From: Sheuella sp.
GTDB taxonomy: Bacteria; Pseudomonadota; Gammaproteobacteria; Burkholderiales; Burkholderiaceae_B
Length of the DNA stretch: 64,000 nt
Assembly (NCBI GenBank): GCA_030650995.1
Contig: JAUSCY010000078.1
Coordinates: 40,200-104,199 of the forward strand
Reading direction: 5' to 3'
The notes beneath the pieces were generated by a model. That model was not told the origin of the DNA. It saw only the letters and a program-made list of their open reading frames with translations, and made no database searches. Of this stretch, positions 57,364 to 64,000 are shown piece after piece (position 1 is the stretch's first letter; each line of letters opens with the position of its first letter). The position numbers and the translations under genes are program-made.

Positions 57364-58338
57364 TTGAAAACCCGTTTCGCACGCAATATCTTCGTGGCAT
57401 TGATCGCCATGCTTTCCTGCGCGGCCCAGGCGCAATGGCCCACCGAACGCCCCATACACCTGATCGTGCCGTTTCCTGCAGGATCCTCGCCCGATCTGCT
57501 GGCACGCCACATCGCGATCCCCCTGAGTAAAGAACTGAAACAGGCGGTTGTGATTGAAAATAAACCTGGTGCAGGCGGCAACATCGGCACCCGTCAGGTT
57601 GCGCGCGCCGCGCCCGATGGCTATACCCTGCTCTACACCATTAACGGCCCGCTTGTGACCGCTCCGGCCCTGTATAAAAAAACTCTCGGCTATGCACCGC
57701 TGACAGACTTCGCACCCATCACGCTAGTTGCCACCAGCCCGAATATTCTGGTCGCAGGAAATAAATTTAAAGATCTTTCTTTAACGGAATTCATTTCGCA
57801 AGTACGCGCGAAACCGGGCATGCTGAACTATGGGTCAGTCGGCACGGGCAGTGCCTCACAACTCGCAATGGAGCTCTTTGAAAATCAGGCATCCATTGAC
57901 ATGAACCACGTCCCTTACTCCGGATTTCCTCAGGTCATGACCGCACTCATTGCGGGTGATATTCAAGCAGCTTTTATGGTGCCCGCCATCGCCATGCCGC
58001 AGGTAAAAGCTGGCAAAGTACACGCACTGGGAATCACCAGCCTCGAGGCGGTTGAAACACTCCCGGGGATCGAACCGCTGGCAAAGCAGGGGTTTGCTGG
58101 TTTTGAAGCAACGTCCTGGAACGCCATCCTTGCTCCGGCGGGAACACCAGGACCGATACTTGAAAGATTAAGTCTTGTACTGACTGCGATCATTCAAAGC
58201 CAGGACATGAAGGAAACCGCAACACGGAATCACTTTACTGCGCAAGGCTCGAGCGCGGAAAAACTGCAGCAACTGATGCGCACGGAAACAGAGCGATGGG
58301 AAGCTGTCATCAATCGATTACATATTTCACTCGATTAA
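57364..58338 (+). CDS. Bug-family periplasmic solute receptor (tripartite tricarboxylate type), orphan
   Basis: Extracytoplasmic solute receptor of the TctC/Bug family, very expanded in Alcaligenaceae. I start at TTG 57364, just behind AGGACAGC, since the resulting N-terminus KTRFARNIFVALIAMLSCAAQAQWP is a clean signal peptide; the track start overlaps gpsA. Marks: RPIHLIVPFPAGSSPDLLARHIA, VVIENKPGAGGNIGTRQVARAAPDGYTLL, YGSVGTGSASQLAMELF, HVPYSGFPQVMTALIAGDIQ. There is no TctA/TctB permease nearby, so ligand and partner are unknown. Confidence 0.92.
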   Translation: MKTRFARNIFVALIAMLSCAAQAQWPTERPIHLIVPFPAGSSPDLLARHIAIPLSKELKQAVVIENKPGAGGNIGTRQVARAAPDGYTLLYTINGPLVTAPALYKKTLGYAPLTDFAPITLVATSPNILVAGNKFKDLSLTEFISQVRAKPGMLNYGSVGTGSASQLAMELFENQASIDMNHVPYSGFPQVMTALIAGDIQAAFMVPAIAMPQVKAGKVHALGITSLEAVETLPGIEPLAKQGFAGFEATSWNAILAPAGTPGPILERLSLVLTAIIQSQDMKETATRNHFTAQGSSAEKLQQLMRTETERWEAVINRLHISLD

Positions 58339-58339
58339 T

Positions 58340-58371
58340 CACTCAGTCACTCAATCAGTCAGTCAGTCACT
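58340..58371. repeat. Imperfect AGTC-type microsatellite between the Bug gene and trmL
   Basis: The 31-base gap between the convergent stops is nearly all ACTC/CAGT units (actcagtcactcaatcagtcagtcagtcac), ending at the trmL stop. No terminator fits here. Confidence 0.8.
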
Positions 58372-58840
58372 AAACGCCCCCAGCATAGCCTTGCTGGCGC
58401 CAGGCCTCAAAGACAACCACCGCTACGGCATTGGACAAATTCAGACTGCGCTGCGCTGGCAGCATGGGCAGTCTGATACGCTGTTGCGGCCCGATCAGCG
58501 CGAGCTGTTCGACAGACAAGCCCGCCGTTTCGCGCCCGAATACAAACACATCACCTGCCCGCAACGTCATCTCGCCGACGAGTTTGCTGCCCTTGGTGGT
58601 CAGGGCAAAAATGCGTTCGCTCGGAGCACCTGTCGCAGCCAGGGCGAGCGCGAGACTGTCATGCACCTGAACGGGTTGCCACTCGTGATAGTCAAGCCCT
58701 GCCCTGCGTAGCCTGGTGTCATCAATCTCAAAACCGAGAGGTTTGACAAGATGTAAGTGCGCACCCGTATTGGCACAGAGTCGGATGACATTGCCGGTAT
58801 TAGGGGGGATTTCTGGTTGAACGAGGATCACATGAAACAT
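58370..58840 (-). CDS. trmL: tRNA (cytidine/uridine-34 2'-O-)-methyltransferase TrmL
   Basis: Small SPOUT-class methyltransferase acting on the wobble base of tRNA-Leu. Marks: MFHVILVQPEIPPNTGNVIRLCANTGAHLHLVKPLGFEIDDTRLRRAGLDYHEW, FVFGRETAGLS and the knot region RSLNLSNAVAVVVFEAWRQ. 156 residues is typical. It converges with the Bug gene and precedes nothing on its strand but a 3'-end of comF 80 bases away. Confidence 0.95.
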   Translation of the reverse strand: MFHVILVQPEIPPNTGNVIRLCANTGAHLHLVKPLGFEIDDTRLRRAGLDYHEWQPVQVHDSLALALAATGAPSERIFALTTKGSKLVGEMTLRAGDVFVFGRETAGLSVEQLALIGPQQRIRLPMLPAQRSLNLSNAVAVVVFEAWRQQGYAGGV

Positions 58841-58921
58841 AGTCGCTATTTTGCCAGACCTGCGCCGTTCGCACCTGAAGGCGCGATCATCCTCGTCAAT
58901 CGCTCAGCATCAGGCGCTCGT

Positions 58922-59629
58922 TTACCAGGTCGCTCGCGCAGCGACTAACGCCACGACACCGAGCGCGCCGGCACGCTTTAACGCAAGAGACGCCTCGTGC
59001 ATGGTGCTACCCGAGGTCAATACATCGTCAACAACACCGATCCAGATGGGTGGCACCACCTGGTCGCAGACATACAGTCCTTGCACACTTTTTCTTCTGG
59101 CCTCGAAGTCAAGCGTCTTTTGCAGATCGCTCTCACGCGTGCGTCGCAACCAAGACTGCTGCAGCGGCACGCGCAGCGCTGGACGCAGTGCCCGGGCGAT
59201 TTCTGCCGCAGGATTAAAGCCTCTCTTGCGAAGAGAGGCAGCGCTCGAAGGAATAGGCACCAGGGCGTTGAGCCGCGGTAACGATTGAGGATGCGCGTTG
59301 ATCGTGCGGGTAAGAAAACGCGCAAACATATTGGCCTGCGCAAGCTGCCCACGTTCTTTCAGTCCACGGATCAGCATTGCTCCGGGATACGCATAGTCAA
59401 TCGCCGCAACCGTCCGGTCAAAGGCAGGACACGTATTCAGGCACTGCGCGCAAAGCCGCGCTGCGCACGAGACACGCACGGCACATTGCATACACCATCG
59501 CCCGTCTTGATTCATACGCAGCACGTCGCGCAAACATCCCGTACATAAATCCCCCGCACCTGCAGTCAGCCCGCACAAAGGGCATGCGGCTGTGAGTACT
59601 TGCCGAAAAAGGTTGTGAATAGAGTACAT
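58922..59629 (-). CDS. comF: ComF-family phosphoribosyltransferase-like protein
   Basis: Competence-type protein ComF/GntX: an N-terminal zinc finger of CxxC pairs (CPLCG, CTGC, CMQC, CAQC) and a C-terminal PRTase-like domain with VGVVDDVLTSGSTMHEASLALK. RGFNPAAEIARAL lies between. I start at the ATG at 59629 (MYSIHNLFRQVLTAACPLCG), which has AGGAG 8 bases upstream. Function in natural DNA uptake is known for some species; the GntX branch is less clear. Divergent from the methyltransferase gene. Confidence 0.9.
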   Translation of the reverse strand: MYSIHNLFRQVLTAACPLCGLTAGAGDLCTGCLRDVLRMNQDGRWCMQCAVRVSCAARLCAQCLNTCPAFDRTVAAIDYAYPGAMLIRGLKERGQLAQANMFARFLTRTINAHPQSLPRLNALVPIPSSAASLRKRGFNPAAEIARALRPALRVPLQQSWLRRTRESDLQKTLDFEARRKSVQGLYVCDQVVPPIWIGVVDDVLTSGSTMHEASLALKRAGALGVVALVAARATW

Positions 59630-59695
59630 TTTGGTTTCTCCTGCGCGCATAGTCTGACGGCTTAGGCCGCGCATTTTCATGGCTATGATGACAAA

Positions 59696-60616
59696 ATGTC
59701 CACCCTGAACACATTACCAATCAGTACAGCAAACGTTGCACGCCAGTTTTCCAGGCGAGCGGACCTAGCTGACGCACAGTTTTTGTATGGCGAAATCGCC
59801 CGTCGCATGGACGATAGATTACGTCTGATCCGCTTGCAGCCAACTACTTTACTGGATGCAGGCTGTGGGGCGGGACAACAATTCCCGCTGCTACACGCGC
59901 GCTATCCGCAGGCGAACTACATTGGACAGGATCACAACCCTGACTTACTCGCTTACGCCAAAACCCGGTTGCGCTCTTTCATGCCCGGTGCCCTGCGCAG
60001 CTGGCTAAACAAACAGCGTGGCATCGAAGCGGCAGCAAGATTTATTCAAAGCGATTTATCTCAAACGGGTCTGGCGCCTGAGTCGCTTGATCTGGTCTGG
60101 TCTAACCTCGCTTTGCATTGGCACCCGGCGCCACATGATGTGTTGGCTGAGTGGGGGCGGATTCTGAAGCTCAACGGCCTGGTCTTTTTTTCCTGTTTTG
60201 GTCCGGCAACGATGCAAGAATTACGCACAGCCTTAACCACGGCCGGACTGCAAACCATGACGCCAAGCTTTGTCGACATGCATGATTTTGGTGACTTATT
60301 GATTGAAAAGGGCTTTGCTGATCCGGTCATGGATCAGGAAATTTTGACTTTTACCTATACAAGTCCGGAAAAACTGCTTGAGGACGTCCGGGCGCTTGGT
60401 GGTAATCCTGCGACAGGCAGGCGAGCAGGACTCGTCGGGAAAAGCTGGCGAGAGCGACTGCTCCGTGCACTAGAGTCTGCACGCCGTCCGGATGGAAATA
60501 TTCATTTAACGATTGAAGTTGCTTATGGACACGCCTGGCGCACTGGCACGCTTCGGTCGGCGCCTGGCGAGACAAAGATCAGTGTCAGCGCCATCCAGCG
60601 AAAATCCGCTGGCTAA
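59696..60616 (+). CDS. SAM-dependent methyltransferase, BioC-like (malonyl-ACP O-methyltransferase candidate)
   Basis: Class I methyltransferase with LLDAGCGAGQQFPLLHARYPQANYIGQDHN as SAM loop, LVWSNLALHWHPAPHDVLAEWGRILKLNGLVFFSCFGP, and the stretch PSFVDMHDFGDLLIEKGFADPVMDQE that matches BioC proteins. BioC starts the pimelate chain of biotin synthesis by methylating malonyl-ACP; no other bio gene is here, so the call is tentative. A TATGAT (59684-59689) lies 6 bases before the ATG, again hinting at a very short leader. Pairing with a divergent comF recalls the bioH-gntX link in enterobacteria. Confidence 0.75.
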   Translation: MSTLNTLPISTANVARQFSRRADLADAQFLYGEIARRMDDRLRLIRLQPTTLLDAGCGAGQQFPLLHARYPQANYIGQDHNPDLLAYAKTRLRSFMPGALRSWLNKQRGIEAAARFIQSDLSQTGLAPESLDLVWSNLALHWHPAPHDVLAEWGRILKLNGLVFFSCFGPATMQELRTALTTAGLQTMTPSFVDMHDFGDLLIEKGFADPVMDQEILTFTYTSPEKLLEDVRALGGNPATGRRAGLVGKSWRERLLRALESARRPDGNIHLTIEVAYGHAWRTGTLRSAPGETKISVSAIQRKSAG

Positions 60617-60617
60617 C

Positions 60618-60668
60618 GCTGACACGTGGGTAAGGCTGACATACGGGTAACGGTGACATGCGGGTTTT
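60618..60668. repeat. Three imperfect 17-bp tandem repeats after the BioC-like gene
   Basis: GCTGACACGTGGGTAAG (60618), GCTGACATACGGGTAAC (60635) and GGTGACATGCGGGTTTT (60652) run head to tail directly after the stop codon, sharing about GSTGACAYRYGGGTWW. They fill the gap to the convergent permease gene. Confidence 0.85.
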
Positions 60669-60685
60669 GTCACAACTGCCGGGAG

Positions 60686-61501
60686 TTACATGAACGCGGC
60701 GTAAGCTTTGCTGCCCATATAAGCGGCCAAACCGAACAGCAGGAAGGCAAAAATACGTTTGAGAGTCTTAACTGGCAAACTGTGCGCCACACGCGCACCA
60801 ATCGGTGCCGTCATCACGCTGAAGACCGCCAGCACCACTAACGCGGGCCAGTAGATGTAGCCAACCATCAGGGGCGGCAAATCAGACTGGCTCATACCTG
60901 ACCAGACATAACCGATGGTATTGGCCAGCGCGATTGGAAACCCCAGGGCGGCCGACGTACCAACCGCCTGATGCAAGGGTACGTTACACCAGAGCATGAA
61001 AGGCACGGAAACAAAGCCACCGCCCGCCCCCACCAGGCCTGACAGAAAGCCAATACCCGCGCCCGCGCCGGCTGTCCCCACTGGTCCAGGCATCTGGCGT
61101 GAAGGCTTGGGCTTTTTATCACGCAGCATCTGATAGCCGGAATAGCTTACAAAAATAGCAAAAAACAGCGCTAACCAGCTAGTTTTCAGCGCAGAGAAAA
61201 CCGCCCCGCCTGAGAGCAGGCCGCCCAAAACAATACCTGGAGTAAAAGCCAGCACCAGATCCCAGCGTACAGCACCCTTTTTCTGGTGTGCCCGGACACT
61301 GGATACAGACGTAAACAAAATAGAAGCCATCGATGTAGCGATCGCGGCATGCACCACCAGATGCGTCGGCAGACCCTGCCAGGTCAGTAACAGCGTGAGG
61401 AATGGCACAAGCAGCATGCCCCCGCCAATCCCTAGCAAACCAGCAGCAAATCCGGTCACACAGCCTAATATAGCCAGGAAAACAATAAACAACGGGTCCA
61501 T
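60686..61501 (-). CDS. TauE/SafE-family sulfite/anion exporter
   Basis: Polytopic inner-membrane protein of the TauE/SafE family with about eight hydrophobic segments in two halves, each carrying the glycine-rich repeat: GFAAGLLGIGGGMLLVPFL near residue 17 and GFLSGLVGAGGGFVSVPFML near 150. Members export sulfite, sulfoacetate or similar small anions. No sulfur genes adjoin it, so the substrate is open. It converges with the BioC-like gene and diverges from xdhC. Confidence 0.9.
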   Translation of the reverse strand: MDPLFIVFLAILGCVTGFAAGLLGIGGGMLLVPFLTLLLTWQGLPTHLVVHAAIATSMASILFTSVSSVRAHQKKGAVRWDLVLAFTPGIVLGGLLSGGAVFSALKTSWLALFFAIFVSYSGYQMLRDKKPKPSRQMPGPVGTAGAGAGIGFLSGLVGAGGGFVSVPFMLWCNVPLHQAVGTSAALGFPIALANTIGYVWSGMSQSDLPPLMVGYIYWPALVVLAVFSVMTAPIGARVAHSLPVKTLKRIFAFLLFGLAAYMGSKAYAAFM

Positions 61502-61593
61502 TTGCGCAATCTCAATCTGTACGTTCGGAAAGTGGATCAGTATACTGATTGGTCAACACTCCGACTAGCCCGCCACACATGTAGCATCGACTT

Positions 61594-62589
61594 ATGGATT
61601 CTCTCGATACAGAAGTTCTTAAACACGCACTCGACTGGTGCGCAAGCGGACATCAGGTCCATCTGGCAACCGTCGTCAAAACCTGGGGCTCTGCACCCAG
61701 ACAGGCTGGTGCCATGCTTGCCGTACGGGCGGATGGTCATGTGGTCGGCTCGGTCTCCGGTGGCTGCATAGAAGACGACCTCATTATTCGCGCTCAGGAA
61801 GGCCGCTTACCCTCGCAACCCGAACTCGTTCTCTACGGTGTCTCCCAGGAAGAAGCGGCACGCTTTGGACTGCCTTGCGGGGGCACACTCAAGCTCGTGA
61901 TCGAGCCGCTTGAAGCGCGCAGCTGGCTGGATCAAGTCGTTCAAACGACCGCTCAACAGAAACTGATCGGGCGCTGGCTGGATCTGAAATCGGGGGTATC
62001 CACGCTCACCGATGCCCGTCCCGGTCAATTGACCGAAGTAAACGAAACAGGCTGTCATTTTGTCTACGGTCCGCACTGGCGCCTGCTGATCATTGGCGCG
62101 AACCAGACGGCGCGCGCGCTTGCACACATTGCCATCATGCTGGAATTCCAGGTCATCATTTGCGATCCGCGCGAAGAATTTACCGCGGACTGGGACCTTC
62201 CTGGTGTGCGCTTACAGGCGGGCATGCCCGATGATGCCGTTGGCGCTATTCAGACCGACTCCCGCACGGCAATCGTGGCGATTACACATGACCCGAAACT
62301 GGACGATATGGCCTTGCTCGAAGCGCTCATCTCCCCGGCATTTTATGTAGGCGCACTCGGTTCCGTGCGTAACCAGAGCAAACGACGTGAACGTTTACTC
62401 AGCTTTGATCTGACTGAAAAAGACCTCGATCGCCTGCACGGCCCGGTCGGCCTAGCCATCGGCAGCAGGACACCTGCGGAGATCGCCGTAGCGATTGCCG
62501 CAGAGTTGGTACAAGTCAGAAGAAAGTTTGAAGATCTGCGCGTAGGTAGCCTGGATCGGCCACCTGGCAGTCGCGTACCAAACAGTTAA
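61594..62589 (+). CDS. xdhC: XdhC/CoxI-family molybdenum-cofactor accessory protein
   Basis: Binds and sulfurates the molybdenum cofactor for xanthine-dehydrogenase-type enzymes. N-terminal XdhC domain: VKTWGSAPRQAGAMLAVRADGHVVGSVSGGCIEDDLI and FGLPCGGTLKLVIEPL; C-terminal nucleotide-like half: RLLIIGANQTARALAHIAIMLEFQVIICDPR and GALGSVRNQSKRRERL, ending PVGLAIGSRTPAEIAVAIAAELV. xdhA and xdhB are not in the window, so the client is unknown; many relatives of this stand-alone sort serve aldehyde or CO-type dehydrogenases. Confidence 0.9.
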   Translation: MDSLDTEVLKHALDWCASGHQVHLATVVKTWGSAPRQAGAMLAVRADGHVVGSVSGGCIEDDLIIRAQEGRLPSQPELVLYGVSQEEAARFGLPCGGTLKLVIEPLEARSWLDQVVQTTAQQKLIGRWLDLKSGVSTLTDARPGQLTEVNETGCHFVYGPHWRLLIIGANQTARALAHIAIMLEFQVIICDPREEFTADWDLPGVRLQAGMPDDAVGAIQTDSRTAIVAITHDPKLDDMALLEALISPAFYVGALGSVRNQSKRRERLLSFDLTEKDLDRLHGPVGLAIGSRTPAEIAVAIAAELVQVRRKFEDLRVGSLDRPPGSRVPNS

Positions 62590-62605
62590 ATAAAAACTAC
62601 TGCTG

Positions 62606-63283
62606 TTAAGTACTGCGCTTGCGAGATTCAATCCCGAGCTGTTTAAGCTTGCGATACAGGTGTGTGCGTTCGAGACCGGTTTTTTCAGAGACGCGCGTCA
62701 TGCTGTTGTTTTCGCGACCGAGGTGATATTCAAAATACACCCGCTCGAAAGCGTCGCGCGCTTCGCGCAAGGGCTGGTCAAGCGTGATATCGCCGAGCAG
62801 ACTGCGATCCACCACCGCAACGGGCTCAACTGGCACAGTCTCCGGTGCCTGCATCAAAACTGGAGCAGGGTTTGTATTCTGGATCGGACCACCAGCCACT
62901 GATTTCACGATCGGCATGCGGCCACGCGCCAGACCTGCTGAAACCGTTTTCAGTAAGCGCTGCAGCGTAATTGGTTTTTCAAGAAAATCAATCGCACCAA
63001 TTCGAGTGGCCTCAACCGCGGTATCAATCGTGGCGTGTCCACTCATCATGATGACGGGCATGTCGAGCAAGCCCTGAGAGCCCCACTCTTTCAGGAGCGT
63101 CACCCCATCCGTATCAGGCATCCAGATATCAAGCAAAACGAGATCAGGCCGGATGCGCAGACGCGCAGCACGGGCCTGAGAAGCATTCTCGGCGAGCTCT
63201 ATCGTGTGTCCTTCGTCGTACAAAATTTCGGAAAGCAACTCGCGTATTCCGATCTCATCATCGACAACTAAAATTCGGGCCAT
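62606..63283 (-). CDS. NtrX-like response regulator lacking the AAA+ domain (receiver + Fis HTH)
   Basis: Partner of the adjacent NtrY-like kinase. Residues 1-120 are an NtrC/NtrX-type receiver (ILVVDDEIGIRELLSEILYDEGH, acceptor Asp near 52 in LLDIWMPDTDG, MMSGHATIDTAVEATRIGAIDFLEKP). A linker of about 60 residues replaces the sigma-54-interacting AAA+ ATPase, and the C-terminus is a Fis-type HTH (NSMTRVSEKTGLERTHLYRKLKQLGI). It is 225 residues against roughly 450 in true NtrX. In Bordetella the PlrSR system has been described as an NtrYX relative; this may be its counterpart. 40 bases after the kinase gene. Confidence 0.88.
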   Translation of the reverse strand: MARILVVDDEIGIRELLSEILYDEGHTIELAENASQARAARLRIRPDLVLLDIWMPDTDGVTLLKEWGSQGLLDMPVIMMSGHATIDTAVEATRIGAIDFLEKPITLQRLLKTVSAGLARGRMPIVKSVAGGPIQNTNPAPVLMQAPETVPVEPVAVVDRSLLGDITLDQPLREARDAFERVYFEYHLGRENNSMTRVSEKTGLERTHLYRKLKQLGIESRKRST

Positions 63284-63323
63284 AAATTTCTTTTACCTGT
63301 TACAAGCGTACATTATCGTTCTG

Positions 63324-64000
63324 TTATGACTTTGCGTCCACTGAGGCAGTTAACTGCGTCAGCAAAATCGAAACTCTGGCACCGCCATCACGACGATTTG
63401 AAATATCGATACGACCAGAGTGCTCATCTATGATTTTACGCACGATCGCCAGGCCGAGGCCTGTTCCTTGCGCTTTAGTCGTGACATACGGCTCAAAAGC
63501 CCTTTGCAGGACCTGCGCAGAGAATCCTGGGCCATTATCCGACACGGTGAATCTGACCGCAGACAGCGCCCCGCTTTCATTATTACCCGCATCGGTCAAT
63601 TGCGTGGTCACCTCAATCAAACCACCGTCAGATACCTCTGACAAGGCATCACGGGCATTGGCCAGCAGATTATGAATGACCTGTCGCAACTGGGTCGGAT
63701 CCCCCAGAATGAGCGGTAAGTCTTGCGCCAGTGACACCTCGAGTCGCCAGCCATGCATACCATCAGGCGCCTGTGTATCGCTCGGATTCCAGCCATACAG
63801 CGCCAACACCTCATCGACCAGCGCGTTGAAATCAACCGGAACCATCGACACGGGAGGTTTGCGGGCATACTCGCGGAAATCATCGACCATGTGTTTGAGC
63901 GAACTCACCTGGTTGACGATCGTATTGGTGGCGCGCTCCAGTAATTGCGCATCGACAGGATCAAGCTTGTCGGCAAGCTTCATCGCCAGACGCGCGGCAG
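63324..64000 (-). CDS. NtrY-like sensor histidine kinase, C-terminal part (cut by window edge)
   Basis: The frame stays open to base 64000 (…AARLAMKLADKL), so the track's start at 63983 is an internal Met. Visible: the post-H-box dimerisation helix (VNQVSSLKHMVDDFREYARKP), N-box DPTQLRQVIHNLLANARDAL, SDNGPGF, FEPYVTTKAQGTGLGLAIVRKII. The wording VDDFREYARKP...EPYVTTKAQGTGLGL is typical of NtrY. The sensor domains and H-box lie outside the window. Operon with the NtrX-like gene downstream. Confidence 0.9.
   Translation of the reverse strand, partial: AARLAMKLADKLDPVDAQLLERATNTIVNQVSSLKHMVDDFREYARKPPVSMVPVDFNALVDEVLALYGWNPSDTQAPDGMHGWRLEVSLAQDLPLILGDPTQLRQVIHNLLANARDALSEVSDGGLIEVTTQLTDAGNNESGALSAVRFTVSDNGPGFSAQVLQRAFEPYVTTKAQGTGLGLAIVRKIIDEHSGRIDISNRRDGGARVSILLTQLTASVDAKS

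Overview
The window reads as ordinary chromosome of a Gram-negative betaproteobacterium, most likely order Burkholderiales and probably family Alcaligenaceae. Reasons are inferential: an orphan Bug-type (tripartite tricarboxylate) solute receptor, a Porin_4-type porin, the kdsD-kdsC-lptCAB-hpf-ptsN-hprK-rapZ neighbourhood, gpmA-envC-ctpA-moeB, rhodanese-grxC-secB-gpsA, and an NtrX-like regulator that has lost its sigma-54 activation domain. Genes are densely packed (about 64 real genes, no gene-free stretch above 300 bases). I see no tRNA, rRNA, insertion sequence, prophage or CRISPR array.

Layout. 1-723: 3' part of proB. 744-4784: a signalling locus made of a Cache-type histidine kinase and a periplasmic amino-acid-binding-type receptor (minus strand), divergent from an HTH-receiver protein and a receiver-Hpt protein (plus strand); together they have the parts of a BvgS/EvgS-like phosphorelay in four separate polypeptides. 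4835-6934: thiC behind a TPP riboswitch with a ribosome-site-masking hairpin. 6947-15403: acyltransferase, metH, BtuF-like receptor, thiG, thiD, pcm-like methyltransferase. 15406-21018 (minus): ubiE, Tim44-like, ubiJ, ubiB, a ferritin-like diiron protein and rfaE2. 21103-23236: phoB-phoR behind a Pho box. 23366-26331: VOC protein plus pxpB-pxpC-pxpA (5-oxoprolinase). 26328-31217 (minus): a 1314-residue FAD/Fe-S oxidoreductase followed by an ornithine-cyclodeaminase-like gene. 31311-35331: yqaA (apparent CTG start), ilvA, apt, purT. 35452-43275: LPS Kdo and Lpt transport genes, then hpf, ptsN, hprK, rapZ and rlpA. 43267-46658: rsmI, yraN, gmhA/diaA-like, dolP-like and a thioredoxin-like gene. 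46749-50372: argB, a HAD nucleotidase, an interposed porin, and slmA. 50404-54859 (minus): gpmA, envC, ctpA, moeB. 54979-58338: rhodanese, grxC, secB, gpsA, Bug receptor. 58370-64000: trmL, comF, BioC-like methyltransferase, TauE/SafE permease, xdhC, and an NtrY/NtrX-like pair at the edge.

How it fits together. Much of the window serves the envelope: Kdo and heptose synthesis (kdsD, kdsC, rfaE2, gmhA-like), LPS export (lptC, lptA, lptB), septal and outer-membrane upkeep (rlpA, envC, ctpA, dolP-like, porin, slmA) and protein export (secB). A second theme is cofactors: thiamine (thiC, thiG, thiD), cobalamin uptake and use (btuF-like, metH), ubiquinone (ubiE, ubiJ, ubiB).

The most notable observations are the four-protein phosphorelay, the absence of rpoN from its usual place between lptB and hpf together with the AAA+-less NtrX-like protein at the other end, the 30-bp perfect palindrome in the signal-peptide codons of the dolP-like gene, the SD-masking thiC leader, the CTG start of yqaA, and a scatter of short tandem duplications in intergenic gaps.
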